Source: an uncultured Pseudobutyrivibrio sp.
Lineage (GTDB): Bacteria; Bacillota; Clostridia; Lachnospirales; Lachnospiraceae
Direction of reading: 5' to 3'
Assembly: GCA_900546435.1 (NCBI GenBank)
Contig: URCQ01000001.1
Location: 1-64,000, forward strand
Length of the DNA: 64,000 nt
Made by a program: the position numbers and the translations under genes
Part shown: positions 33,643-41,633 of the stretch, piece by piece
Numbering within the stretch: position 1 is the first letter of the stretch
How the letters are laid out: the number at the start of each line of letters is the position of its first letter
Notes under the pieces: generated by a model
What the model was told of the DNA's origin: nothing
The model's input: only the letters and a program-made list of their open reading frames with translations
Databases searched by the model: none

Positions 33643-35829
33643 ATGAGAAAAACAAAAGGAAGGATGCGTGGAATCTTATCGCTGGTCTTAGCGATGCTCT
33701 TGATGGTAACGATGATTCCGGCAAAAAAAGTATTGGCGGAAGGAAAACCGGCAGGAAGTACAGCAGGAAATACAGGGAATCTGATGTTTCAATATGAAGA
33801 TACTGCATTGGGATTTGGTTATGTAGAGTGGAAAGACGATACTGGAAATTGGCATACGCAGCAGAATGATGGTACAGTGACAGCGACTGCCGTAAGAGTT
33901 AATTGTGTTTCTGGTGGACAATTAGAACCTGGAGCAGGTCTGTATCTGGATGGAGACAATATCCTGAAAGATAAGGCAAACAAAACGGCTTTAGAATCAG
34001 AGGCAGGACTTGCATTGGCACCAGATAAGAATTATGCATTTCAACATATTGCTTTTATCGCAGCGGGTGGTTCCGGCGGCGAAGAACAACCACCACAGCC
34101 ACCAGCATCACAGGGAATTGAACTTATCTTAGAAGGCAATGCAAAAGATACATTTGATACCTTGATTGCAACAGGAGATGATGCCAACAATATTTATGTG
34201 AAGGTGAATAAGGATACATCTTATCAGAAGATTAACGATTTGATAAAGAGTAAGATGGTTACCGTATCTCAGAATGGACGTTATCAGTTTGACAAATCTG
34301 TGACAAAGGTTTCTCTCTATGTGAAATATGATGCAAACTATATGGTACAGTTTATGCCAAATGTAGCGGGCATGGGCTTTAGCGAAAATGCACCGCTCGT
34401 TTTGGATGGCTCTGGCTCACAGCATATCCAGATTGATAAAAAGGTCAACACGATCACCTGGGCGTATGACGATGTGCGTTATGGCAAAGAAGCCTATCTG
34501 GAGCATGGAACAGCAGAAATTATTGCAGTAAACGGAACACCGGTTGCAAAACTTCCGATGGATCCGGATAATTTTGCAACAAATGCAGGAAATAAAGATG
34601 GCGGACATTTTGCGGCTACTCCTGGTGATAGGATTACCATTAAGCTGACACCAGATTATGGTTATCAGTTATCGGGTGTGCAGTTAAATGGCGGCGCTAC
34701 GTTAGAGGCACAAAAAGATGTATCTACGTTTACATTTATCATGCCAGATACGAGCGTTCACTTTAAAGGTATTTTTACAAAATCAGAAGATGCCGTAGTG
34801 ACAACTGGAAATACAGTCAAAAATGCAGCAATTGCAAATGGCGCAAATGCTACAAAAAGCGGGAATTTGGAATTGAAGGTATCTGATAACACGAATTACA
34901 ACATAGCAGCAGCCACAGCTCTTGTTTCTGATGCTGTAGCAGCAGAGGCAGTAGACCTTTCTTTGAACCAGGTTGTCAGCAAAGGAAATGGCACCAATTG
35001 GGAAACTGGAATTACGGAATTTGAAAAACCGATCACATTATCTTTGGCATTGAAGGATTATGATGCCAATTATGATTATACGGTCGTGAGAAACCACAAT
35101 GGAAAACTGACAGCACTTGATACAACAGCAATCAACGGAACGGTTTCTTTTGCAACCAATCAGTTCTCTACCTATGTTATTGTAAAGAAAGAAAAGAGTA
35201 AGACACCGGTTTATAGTACACAGGCTAATGCCGGCGCAGGTGCACCACAGACAACATTTTCACAGACGACAAAGGAACTGATAGATGCCATTGGTCTGAC
35301 CGCGGCAGAAAAGAAAGCAATTGCAAATGGCGCAAATGCAAATGTTGTGTTAAATGTAAATGTTAAGACATTGACAGAGAAAGAAGCAAAATTAATCGAA
35401 AGTGTCATTGGCAAGAATAAGATGGCAGAAACATATGACATCAATCTTTTGCTTCAGATTGCAGGCTTAGCGGATCGGAATATCACAGATCCAAGCAGTG
35501 CAATCGGTATAACCATCACAATCCCGGATAAATTTATTAACACAGATACCAGTGTGAAGAGAGTTTATCGTATGGTTCGTATTCATGATGGAAAAGCAAC
35601 GGTAATTAACGGAACGTTTGATGCGAATACAAAACAATTTACATTTGCAACGGATGGATTTTCCACCTATGCATTGGTATATGAAGATGTGGCTGCAACT
35701 ACAACAACCCCGGCAACAACATCGCCAAAGACAAACGATACTTCATTACCTATCGCATGGCTTCTGCTTTTAGGTGCCGGTCTTTGCGGATGCATGGCAG
35801 TAACGCTCGTAAAAAAGAAAACGAAATAA
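33643..35829 (+). CDS. Secreted surface protein with two FSTY-type repeats and sortase-like C-terminal anchor
   Basis: A 728-residue protein. Signal peptide (residues 1-33, ending near KVLAEG). An InlB/Ig-like stretch (about 285-380) includes GVQLNGGATLEAQK and FIMPDTSVHFKG. Two internal repeats follow, each with AIANGANA, then HNGKLTALD or HDGKATVIN and FSTYVIVKKE or FSTYALVYED (about 395-525 and 555-690). The C-terminus is SPKTNDTSLP, a hydrophobic helix and KKKTK, matching the plan of a sortase signal with SPKTN in place of LPXTG/SPKTG. The protein should be covalently wall-linked and exposed. AAAGGAGGAAG precedes the ATG. Ligand unknown. Confidence 0.8.
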   Translation: MRKTKGRMRGILSLVLAMLLMVTMIPAKKVLAEGKPAGSTAGNTGNLMFQYEDTALGFGYVEWKDDTGNWHTQQNDGTVTATAVRVNCVSGGQLEPGAGLYLDGDNILKDKANKTALESEAGLALAPDKNYAFQHIAFIAAGGSGGEEQPPQPPASQGIELILEGNAKDTFDTLIATGDDANNIYVKVNKDTSYQKINDLIKSKMVTVSQNGRYQFDKSVTKVSLYVKYDANYMVQFMPNVAGMGFSENAPLVLDGSGSQHIQIDKKVNTITWAYDDVRYGKEAYLEHGTAEIIAVNGTPVAKLPMDPDNFATNAGNKDGGHFAATPGDRITIKLTPDYGYQLSGVQLNGGATLEAQKDVSTFTFIMPDTSVHFKGIFTKSEDAVVTTGNTVKNAAIANGANATKSGNLELKVSDNTNYNIAAATALVSDAVAAEAVDLSLNQVVSKGNGTNWETGITEFEKPITLSLALKDYDANYDYTVVRNHNGKLTALDTTAINGTVSFATNQFSTYVIVKKEKSKTPVYSTQANAGAGAPQTTFSQTTKELIDAIGLTAAEKKAIANGANANVVLNVNVKTLTEKEAKLIESVIGKNKMAETYDINLLLQIAGLADRNITDPSSAIGITITIPDKFINTDTSVKRVYRMVRIHDGKATVINGTFDANTKQFTFATDGFSTYALVYEDVAATTTTPATTSPKTNDTSLPIAWLLLLGAGLCGCMAVTLVKKKTK

Positions 35830-35906
35830 ACAGTACATATGGTTGTAACCGTATAGAACGGAAGAAGAGGAAGGTTGTTTGGGTAATTGAATAGTGATTA
35901 AAGAAT

Positions 35907-35942
35907 GGCACTCTCGGGTAGATACTCGAGAGTGTTTTTTGA
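35907..35942 (+). terminator. Terminator after the surface protein
   Basis: Stem CACTCTCG (35909-35916) and CGAGAGTG (35927-35934), followed by T6. Confidence 0.88.
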
Positions 35943-36212
35943 GGCAATAGGGGAGAACGTATTGGAAAAGTTGCATTGTGCGCCCAGCCAATTAATCTAG
36001 AGTGTTTCATCACAGATATATTAGATAAGTTTATTTTCATAATATGCATAGTAATAAAATATACTGTGAGTTATCTAAAGCGAGGAGACTTATTATAATT
36101 AAATTACAAATTATAATCTGCAAAGATACAACTTTAGAAAGGGGACATGATATCTTGCTTTATCTACAAGAACTAAAAGAAATGAATGTAGATGAGCAAG
36201 AAACACAAAAAT
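35943..36212 (+). other. Leader region of the GH2 gene
   Basis: About 270 bp without a convincing gene. It is clearly A/T-rich and includes the 15-bp motif at 36004-36018. A 60-codon ORF (36044-36226) overlaps the GH2 start but has no ribosome binding site or recognisable family. Confidence 0.4.
36004..36018 (+). promoter_or_regulatory. Shared 15-bp motif, copy 1 (candidate AraC operator)
   Basis: GTTTCATCACAGATA occurs here, about 200 bp before the GH2 gene, and again at 39831-39845 before the GPH transporter. An exact 15-mer shared by two promoter regions of one catabolic cluster is unlikely by chance. Confidence 0.6.
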
Positions 36213-38615
36213 ATGGAACGGATTAGATTTAACAAAGACTGGACATTTAAAAATGATATAACGGGGGGAGATGAAATAAAAGTGACGCTTCCTCATGACG
36301 CAATGCAGACAGAGAAACGCCTTCAAAACATGAAGAACGGTGCAGCGGCGGGATTCTTTCCCGGTGGAAGGTATGTATATCTCAAAAAATTTTATGTACC
36401 ACATGAGTGGGATGGTAAATGTATTTTGATTGAGTTCGAGGGAATCTATCAGAATTCCTCTGTCTATGTGAATGAAAAGTACATTGGGGGCTGGATATAC
36501 GGCTATACGGGATTCGTTCTTGAACTGTCAGAACAATTGAACTATGGCGAAGATAACGAGATAAGAGTCATAGCGGATAATACCAGGACGCCTAACAGCC
36601 GTTGGTATACAGGAAGTGGAATTTACAGAAATGTAAATCTATATGTGGGCAATAAGAACCATATTGCAGTTGATGGGATTCAAGTTACTACAAAGAGTAT
36701 TGACCCTGCTGTAATTTGTGTTAAGACAGAGATTGAAGCTACGGAAGACTGTGATGTGACAATCAAGGTTTATGATGGTGATACACTTGTGGCGAGCAGT
36801 GTAGGATTAAATGCAAAACTTACGATCAAGGATGCAAAGTTATGGAGTGATGAATCGCCACATCTGTATAGAGTAGAGTGCAATCTTGTGAATAATGTAG
36901 GAGAGGTGATTGATAGGCAAGAGATTAAGACCGGTATTCGACTTTTGGCATGGAGTGCAGAACACGGACTTGAAATAAATAATAAGTATGTAAAGCTTCG
37001 CGGTGGTTGTATTCACCATGATAATGGAATACTTGGAAGTAGAGCCATTGATTATGCAGAAGAGAGGAAGGTTAAAATTCTAAAAGATGCGGGGTTCAAT
37101 GCCATCCGTTCGGCTCATAATCCTGCCAGCAAAGCTTTGCTTTCAGCTTGTGATAAGTATGGAATGTATGTGATGGATGAAGCTTTTGATCAATGGCAGT
37201 TTATGAAGGTAGAATATGATTATTCAATCTATTTTGATGAGCAGCATGAAGCTGACCTTCGCGCTATGATTAGAAAGGATATAAGTCACCCATCTGTAAT
37301 TATGTATTCTATTGGAAATGAGATTGGAGACACAGGAAAACAAAGTGGTGTAGAAATTAGCCGCGAATTGGCTAGAATATGTCATGAAGAGGATAACACG
37401 CGACCTGTTGTGAATTGCATCAATCCGGTTGTATCCAGTATGGGGGGCTCTAAGTCAAAGTGTACATCTCTGGATGAGGTGAATCCTTATGAAGAGACGA
37501 AAAATTCTCAGGCAACAGCAAGTTTGCTAGCGAACATTATTGTCACAGTGGTTCCATTTATTAGAAAGATAATGGGTAAACCAGAAAAAGTCGAGAAACT
37601 TCTTAGGCCATGTTTTGATGAACTGGATATTGTAGGACTTAATTATGCTGAGGATTGTTATGAACCACATCACAAACACGACCCGATGAGGATTATGGTG
37701 GGGTCGGAGACCTATCCTCATTCCATGGCAAAGCGCTGGCCGTTAATTGAAAAAAATTCTTATCTGATAGGAGATTTCATGTGGACCGCTATAGATTATC
37801 TGGGCGAGGCAGGAGTAGGGGTGCCGATTTATGGTACTACACGGGGAGGATTTAATAGACCATATCCTTGCGTCAGTGCCGGATGTGGCGTTATAAACCT
37901 CCTTGGAGAGATGGAGACGGAAGGATATGCTGCAAATATAGCATGGGGATTGTATAAGAAACCCTACATAGCGGTTCGTCCAGTTAACCATTCGGGAGAA
38001 AAACATTTTTTTGGAATGTGGAGAGATACAGACGCTATATCAAGCTGGAGTTTTCAAGGATGTGAAGGTCGAAAGGCTGAAATTGAGGTATATAGCATTG
38101 GAAAGTACATAGAACTGTTTCAAGATGGAGTATCGATAGGAAGAAAAGAATTGGTTGACACAAAAGCCTGCTTTGAGACGGTTTATAAGCAGGGAGAATT
38201 AAAAGCAGTAAGTTACGATGAATTGGGGAATGTAATTGCGGAAGAGACAATTAAGACAGCTAGCAAGGAGGATGTAATCAGAGTGATTCCTGAAAAGACA
38301 GAACTGTATGCAGATGGAGAGGATGTCACTTTTGTATTGGTCAAACTTACTGATCATAATGGTATCGTAAAACTGTTGGAAGATAGAATGGTAATTGTTG
38401 ATGTTACAGGTCCTGCCGAGATTATTGCAATTGGAAGCAGAGAACCGATTACCGAGGAGAGATATACGGGAAATTGTTTTACTACATCCAATGGAACACT
38501 GGGATTTTATGTTCGCTCAACAGGAGAAGAAGGTGAAGCTATTATCTCAGTATCTGCTGAGGGGATAGATGCAGTAGAAATAAGAAAAATTCAATGTTGT
38601 ACGAAAAGAGGCTAG
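36213..38615 (+). CDS. GH2 family glycoside hydrolase (beta-galactosidase-like)
   Basis: A protein of about 800 residues with the GH2 layout: sugar-binding jelly roll (RIRFNKDWTFKND, RYVYLKKFYVP), Ig-like sandwich, TIM barrel and C-terminal Ig-like domains (DUF4982 type and beyond). The acid/base Glu is in VIMYSIGNEIGDTG and the likely nucleophile Glu in RIMVGSETYPHS, both intact. There is no signal peptide, so it acts on an imported glycoside. ATG 36213 gives the usual family start MERIRFNKDW; an in-frame ATG at 36192 is also possible and neither has a good ribosome binding site. It begins a rhamnoside/galactoside cluster with the AraC, transporter and GH78 genes. Beta-galactosidase versus beta-glucuronidase or other specificity is not settled. 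Confidence 0.88.
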   Translation: MERIRFNKDWTFKNDITGGDEIKVTLPHDAMQTEKRLQNMKNGAAAGFFPGGRYVYLKKFYVPHEWDGKCILIEFEGIYQNSSVYVNEKYIGGWIYGYTGFVLELSEQLNYGEDNEIRVIADNTRTPNSRWYTGSGIYRNVNLYVGNKNHIAVDGIQVTTKSIDPAVICVKTEIEATEDCDVTIKVYDGDTLVASSVGLNAKLTIKDAKLWSDESPHLYRVECNLVNNVGEVIDRQEIKTGIRLLAWSAEHGLEINNKYVKLRGGCIHHDNGILGSRAIDYAEERKVKILKDAGFNAIRSAHNPASKALLSACDKYGMYVMDEAFDQWQFMKVEYDYSIYFDEQHEADLRAMIRKDISHPSVIMYSIGNEIGDTGKQSGVEISRELARICHEEDNTRPVVNCINPVVSSMGGSKSKCTSLDEVNPYEETKNSQATASLLANIIVTVVPFIRKIMGKPEKVEKLLRPCFDELDIVGLNYAEDCYEPHHKHDPMRIMVGSETYPHSMAKRWPLIEKNSYLIGDFMWTAIDYLGEAGVGVPIYGTTRGGFNRPYPCVSAGCGVINLLGEMETEGYAANIAWGLYKKPYIAVRPVNHSGEKHFFGMWRDTDAISSWSFQGCEGRKAEIEVYSIGKYIELFQDGVSIGRKELVDTKACFETVYKQGELKAVSYDELGNVIAEETIKTASKEDVIRVIPEKTELYADGEDVTFVLVKLTDHNGIVKLLEDRMVIVDVTGPAEIIAIGSREPITEERYTGNCFTTSNGTLGFYVRSTGEEGEAIISVSAEGIDAVEIRKIQCCTKRG

Positions 38616-38620
38616 AAAAC

Positions 38621-39706
38621 TTAATGCGGATTGTGTGCTTTGCGGTAAGCACTAGGTGTCATACCATAGTGTTCTTTGAAGACGCGGCTAAGATGAGAAC
38701 TTACAGAGAAACCGCATAGTTCTGAAATGTATTCCAGAGAGAAATCACTGTTTTCCAGATACTGGCAGACGATGGCAAGACGTATTTCTATAAGAACGGT
38801 ATTAAATGTTTTCCCGGTAGCTTCTTTTACAATTTTGCAGACATATTGCTTGGTGTAATGGACATATTCAGCTGTGGAATTCAAAGATGCAAATTGATAA
38901 TTTTGTTTTAAATAATCGATGATTCTCTGATATTGGAGATCATTCTGACTTACCCGGATAGATGATTCTATCTGGGTATTTTCGTCTCTAAGCACATAGG
39001 TGAAAATAAGCGATAAACAGTTTTTCATAATATTATTTGCATATTTATTTTGATTGATATATTCAGCAAAGCAGTTAAGTGCTAAATCTTTAATGATTTC
39101 GTTGGCATTCGTCCGGATAATCAAATAGTTCATTTGATTATTTTCATTGAGACTATCCATAAGAAATGTGGTTAGACGTTTGTCGTCATGAAAGATATCT
39201 GAGTACTGTGCCGTGACAAAACTGCGTTTTAGGTTAAAACATATACAAATACTTTCAGGGACAGACGTAATCATATACTGAACATGAGGTGGTATGAAAA
39301 TAAAGTCACCCTGAAATAAGGCAAACTGTGAATTTTTGATCGTAACCTCCGCCTTGCCTTCAATGATATAGAATAAAGAGTAGTATTCGCAGGAGTGAGG
39401 TGCTCCGCCGGGAAAATTGAACTGTTTTGCCATAGCGTAATCGTATCCGGGTAGAATATTGAGCTTTTCTGAAACAGTGCCAATATCCGTAATGTACTTT
39501 GGCAGATTGAGTTCTGGAGTAATAGCTATCGGAAAGTAAAATCGTGAAAGATTATGATTTCTAATGGCATAGCTGTTGAAGTATTCGATATAAGTATGAT
39601 ACTCTACGAAATCTTTATTATTATCCGAATAGTCCAGAAATGCCATCTCCAGATTACTTAAGTTTTGCAAAATATGATAAATCTGATCGGTACCTTTTAT
39701 TTCCAT
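38621..39706 (-). CDS. AraC-family regulator of the glycoside cluster
   Basis: A 361-residue cytoplasmic regulator. A cupin-type effector domain lies at about residues 115-195 (FNFPGGAPHSCEYYSLFYIIEGKAEVTIKNSQ, FIPPHVQYMI). Two helix-turn-helix motifs are at the C-terminus (SLNSTAEYVHYTKQYVCKIVKEATG and SLEYISELCGFSVSSHLSRVFKEHYGMTPSAYR). ATG 39706 is chosen because GAGGAG lies 8 bp upstream on the minus strand; the frame continues to 39775 without a ribosome binding site. It converges on the GH2 gene and diverges from the transporter, so it probably controls both. The repeated 15-mer at 36004 and 39831 is its likely site. Confidence 0.9.
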   Translation of the reverse strand: MEIKGTDQIYHILQNLSNLEMAFLDYSDNNKDFVEYHTYIEYFNSYAIRNHNLSRFYFPIAITPELNLPKYITDIGTVSEKLNILPGYDYAMAKQFNFPGGAPHSCEYYSLFYIIEGKAEVTIKNSQFALFQGDFIFIPPHVQYMITSVPESICICFNLKRSFVTAQYSDIFHDDKRLTTFLMDSLNENNQMNYLIIRTNANEIIKDLALNCFAEYINQNKYANNIMKNCLSLIFTYVLRDENTQIESSIRVSQNDLQYQRIIDYLKQNYQFASLNSTAEYVHYTKQYVCKIVKEATGKTFNTVLIEIRLAIVCQYLENSDFSLEYISELCGFSVSSHLSRVFKEHYGMTPSAYRKAHNPH

Positions 39707-39830
39707 GGATAAACTCCTCTTTGAAAATGAAAATATTTGAAACGCTGAAAATACAGTAAAACATGACAATGGCATGTGGAAACTGTTAGTATAGAAATTA
39801 TATTACGTTAATTTGAAAATTTCAATATGA

Positions 39831-39845
39831 GTTTCATCACAGATA
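39831..39845 (+). promoter_or_regulatory. Shared 15-bp motif, copy 2 (candidate AraC operator)
   Basis: GTTTCATCACAGATA in the divergent region between the araC-type gene (start 39706) and the transporter (start 39991). No consensus -35 follows, fitting activation. Confidence 0.6.
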
Positions 39846-39990
39846 AAAGTGGGAAGTTTTTTTTATGGGAGTGAAATATGTATGAATCGGTGAGATGTTA
39901 TATTTTGAAATCAGAAGGTATGATTAAACTCGCAAAGGAAAAAGTTTTAAGGGCAATGCTATTAAAACGCTGAATTTAGGAGGAGAAAAT

Positions 39991-41478
39991 ATGGAGACAA
40001 CGCGATTAAATATTGCAGATGAGAAATTCTCAAAAAAGAAGACATTGGGATTTGCATTGTTAAGATTAGGAAATATCTTAGCGGGACTTATGATAGGAGA
40101 GGTTACGTATTTCGCTACGAATAGTCTTGGCATTGCAGCAGCAGCGATTTCGATTGGAGTGGCTATTAAGACAGCAATTGATGCGCTTACGGATCTTGTG
40201 ATGGGAACAATCGTTGACTCTACACATACAAGATGGGGAAAGGCAAGGCCATGGATACTTGCAGCAATCCCGATGTGGATTACACTTATACTCATTTTTA
40301 TAGCACCAAGAGCGTTGATGAGCGATATGGGGTTGGTAGTTTATATTACGGTGTTTGCAACATTGCATAGTGCAATCTTTTCTACCATGACCAATATTGC
40401 ATACGAAACAAATATTAAACGAAGTGTTGTAAAAGAGGAAAACAGAATTAAGACACTCACGATTATAGGGGTTGTATTTGCTATTGGCTCACTTGGGCTT
40501 CAAGTGGCACTTCCGGCAATTATCAATGCATTTCACGGATCACAGCAGGGATTTGTAATTCTTGTTTTGATTGTGGGAGTATTTGGAATCGTAACATCTT
40601 TAATTTCGTTTATGATATGCAAAGAATATACAGAGGAAGAACTCGCTTCTTTTGGCGGATATGATGCGAAGGAAGCAATAGAGAAAGTGCCTATTAGAAC
40701 TTTTTTAAAGAGTGTGCTTAAGAATAAATATCTTATGATGTACACAGTCATTAATTTCTTATACATGCTTGTTATGATGAGTTCGTTTACAACGGGTCAG
40801 TATTATTTCCAGTATGTATATGGAGACTTGGGTGTGTTTTCTATCGTAATGGCTGTGTCTGTGGTAGAGATGCCGGTATTTTTCTTTATACCAAAGCTAT
40901 GCAAGAAATTTGGTACTGCAAAAGTGATACAGATGTCCATTGTATTTGCGATGATTGGGGTGGTGCTTCGCCTAATTATGCCATCATTACTTCCGATACA
41001 GATGATAGGATACTTATTTGTGAGTCTCCCTAATATTCTGGTTGCATGTGTTGGCTCACAGATAAATTATGAATGTATGGAATACGGACGGTATAAGACT
41101 GGTGTTATTGCAGAGGCAATGTATTCTTCATTTATAAGTTTTGCACAAAAGATGGCTACCTCATTGAGCTCAGTAATCATCGGACTTATTTTGTCACTGA
41201 CAAGTTTTGATTATTTGACGAAGGGTGTTGTAGACAATGGTTTTGATGATTGGGCAGAACTTGCAGCGCTTGGAGAAGCGGGATTTAATAAATATATTGA
41301 GGGTGGAGTGGACGCTGTGAACTCTGCCATGGCAGGAATTAATTTTGCATTCAACTGGATGCCACTTATCTTTCTGGGAATATGTGTAATTTTATTTGCA
41401 CTCTTTAACCTTGAAAAAGATTTAAAGAAACTTAGAGTGGAGAATGGATTGAATGAGGATGGAAGTCAAAAGAACTAG
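39991..41478 (+). CDS. GPH-family glycoside/cation symporter (MFS)
   Basis: A 495-residue membrane protein with about twelve hydrophobic segments. Family signs are RLGNILAGLMIGEVTYFATNSLG, the cytoplasmic DALTDLVMGTIVDSTHTRWGKARPWIL loop and the second-half loop around KKFGTAKVIQMS. Members of the glycoside-pentoside-hexuronide family import oligosaccharides or glycosides with Na+ or H+. AGGAGGAGAAAAT precedes the ATG. Flanked by GH2 and GH78 genes, it probably imports a short rhamnosylated glycoside that is then cleaved in the cytoplasm. Confidence 0.92.
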   Translation: METTRLNIADEKFSKKKTLGFALLRLGNILAGLMIGEVTYFATNSLGIAAAAISIGVAIKTAIDALTDLVMGTIVDSTHTRWGKARPWILAAIPMWITLILIFIAPRALMSDMGLVVYITVFATLHSAIFSTMTNIAYETNIKRSVVKEENRIKTLTIIGVVFAIGSLGLQVALPAIINAFHGSQQGFVILVLIVGVFGIVTSLISFMICKEYTEEELASFGGYDAKEAIEKVPIRTFLKSVLKNKYLMMYTVINFLYMLVMMSSFTTGQYYFQYVYGDLGVFSIVMAVSVVEMPVFFFIPKLCKKFGTAKVIQMSIVFAMIGVVLRLIMPSLLPIQMIGYLFVSLPNILVACVGSQINYECMEYGRYKTGVIAEAMYSSFISFAQKMATSLSSVIIGLILSLTSFDYLTKGVVDNGFDDWAELAALGEAGFNKYIEGGVDAVNSAMAGINFAFNWMPLIFLGICVILFALFNLEKDLKKLRVENGLNEDGSQKN

Positions 41479-41519
41479 TGTGATGAAAGAAATGTGCTGG
41501 CAGAGAAAACTTTATGTAG

Positions 41520-41633
41520 AAGGAATCATGGGTAACGAAAAAAGCAATAATCTTGAAGGATGCAGAGGCATTTAAGGTATACAGACAGGTATATGAGTTT
41601 TTGACGAATGAACTTGGAATGGAGAATATATGA
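41520..41633 (+). pseudogene. C-terminal remnant of an unidentified protein
   Basis: The frame reads KKAIILKDAEAFKVYRQVYEF then LTNELGMENI and stops at 41631-41633, overlapping the GH78 ATG. Upstream sequence is interrupted by a stop at 41517, and another frame is open before it, as if by frameshift. It looks like the tail of a lost enzyme of the glycoside cluster. Not recognised. Confidence 0.35.

Noticed and set aside
36044..36226. 60-codon ORF before the GH2 gene
   Set aside because: No ribosome binding site or homology-like pattern, A/T-rich, and it overlaps the GH2 start in another frame.
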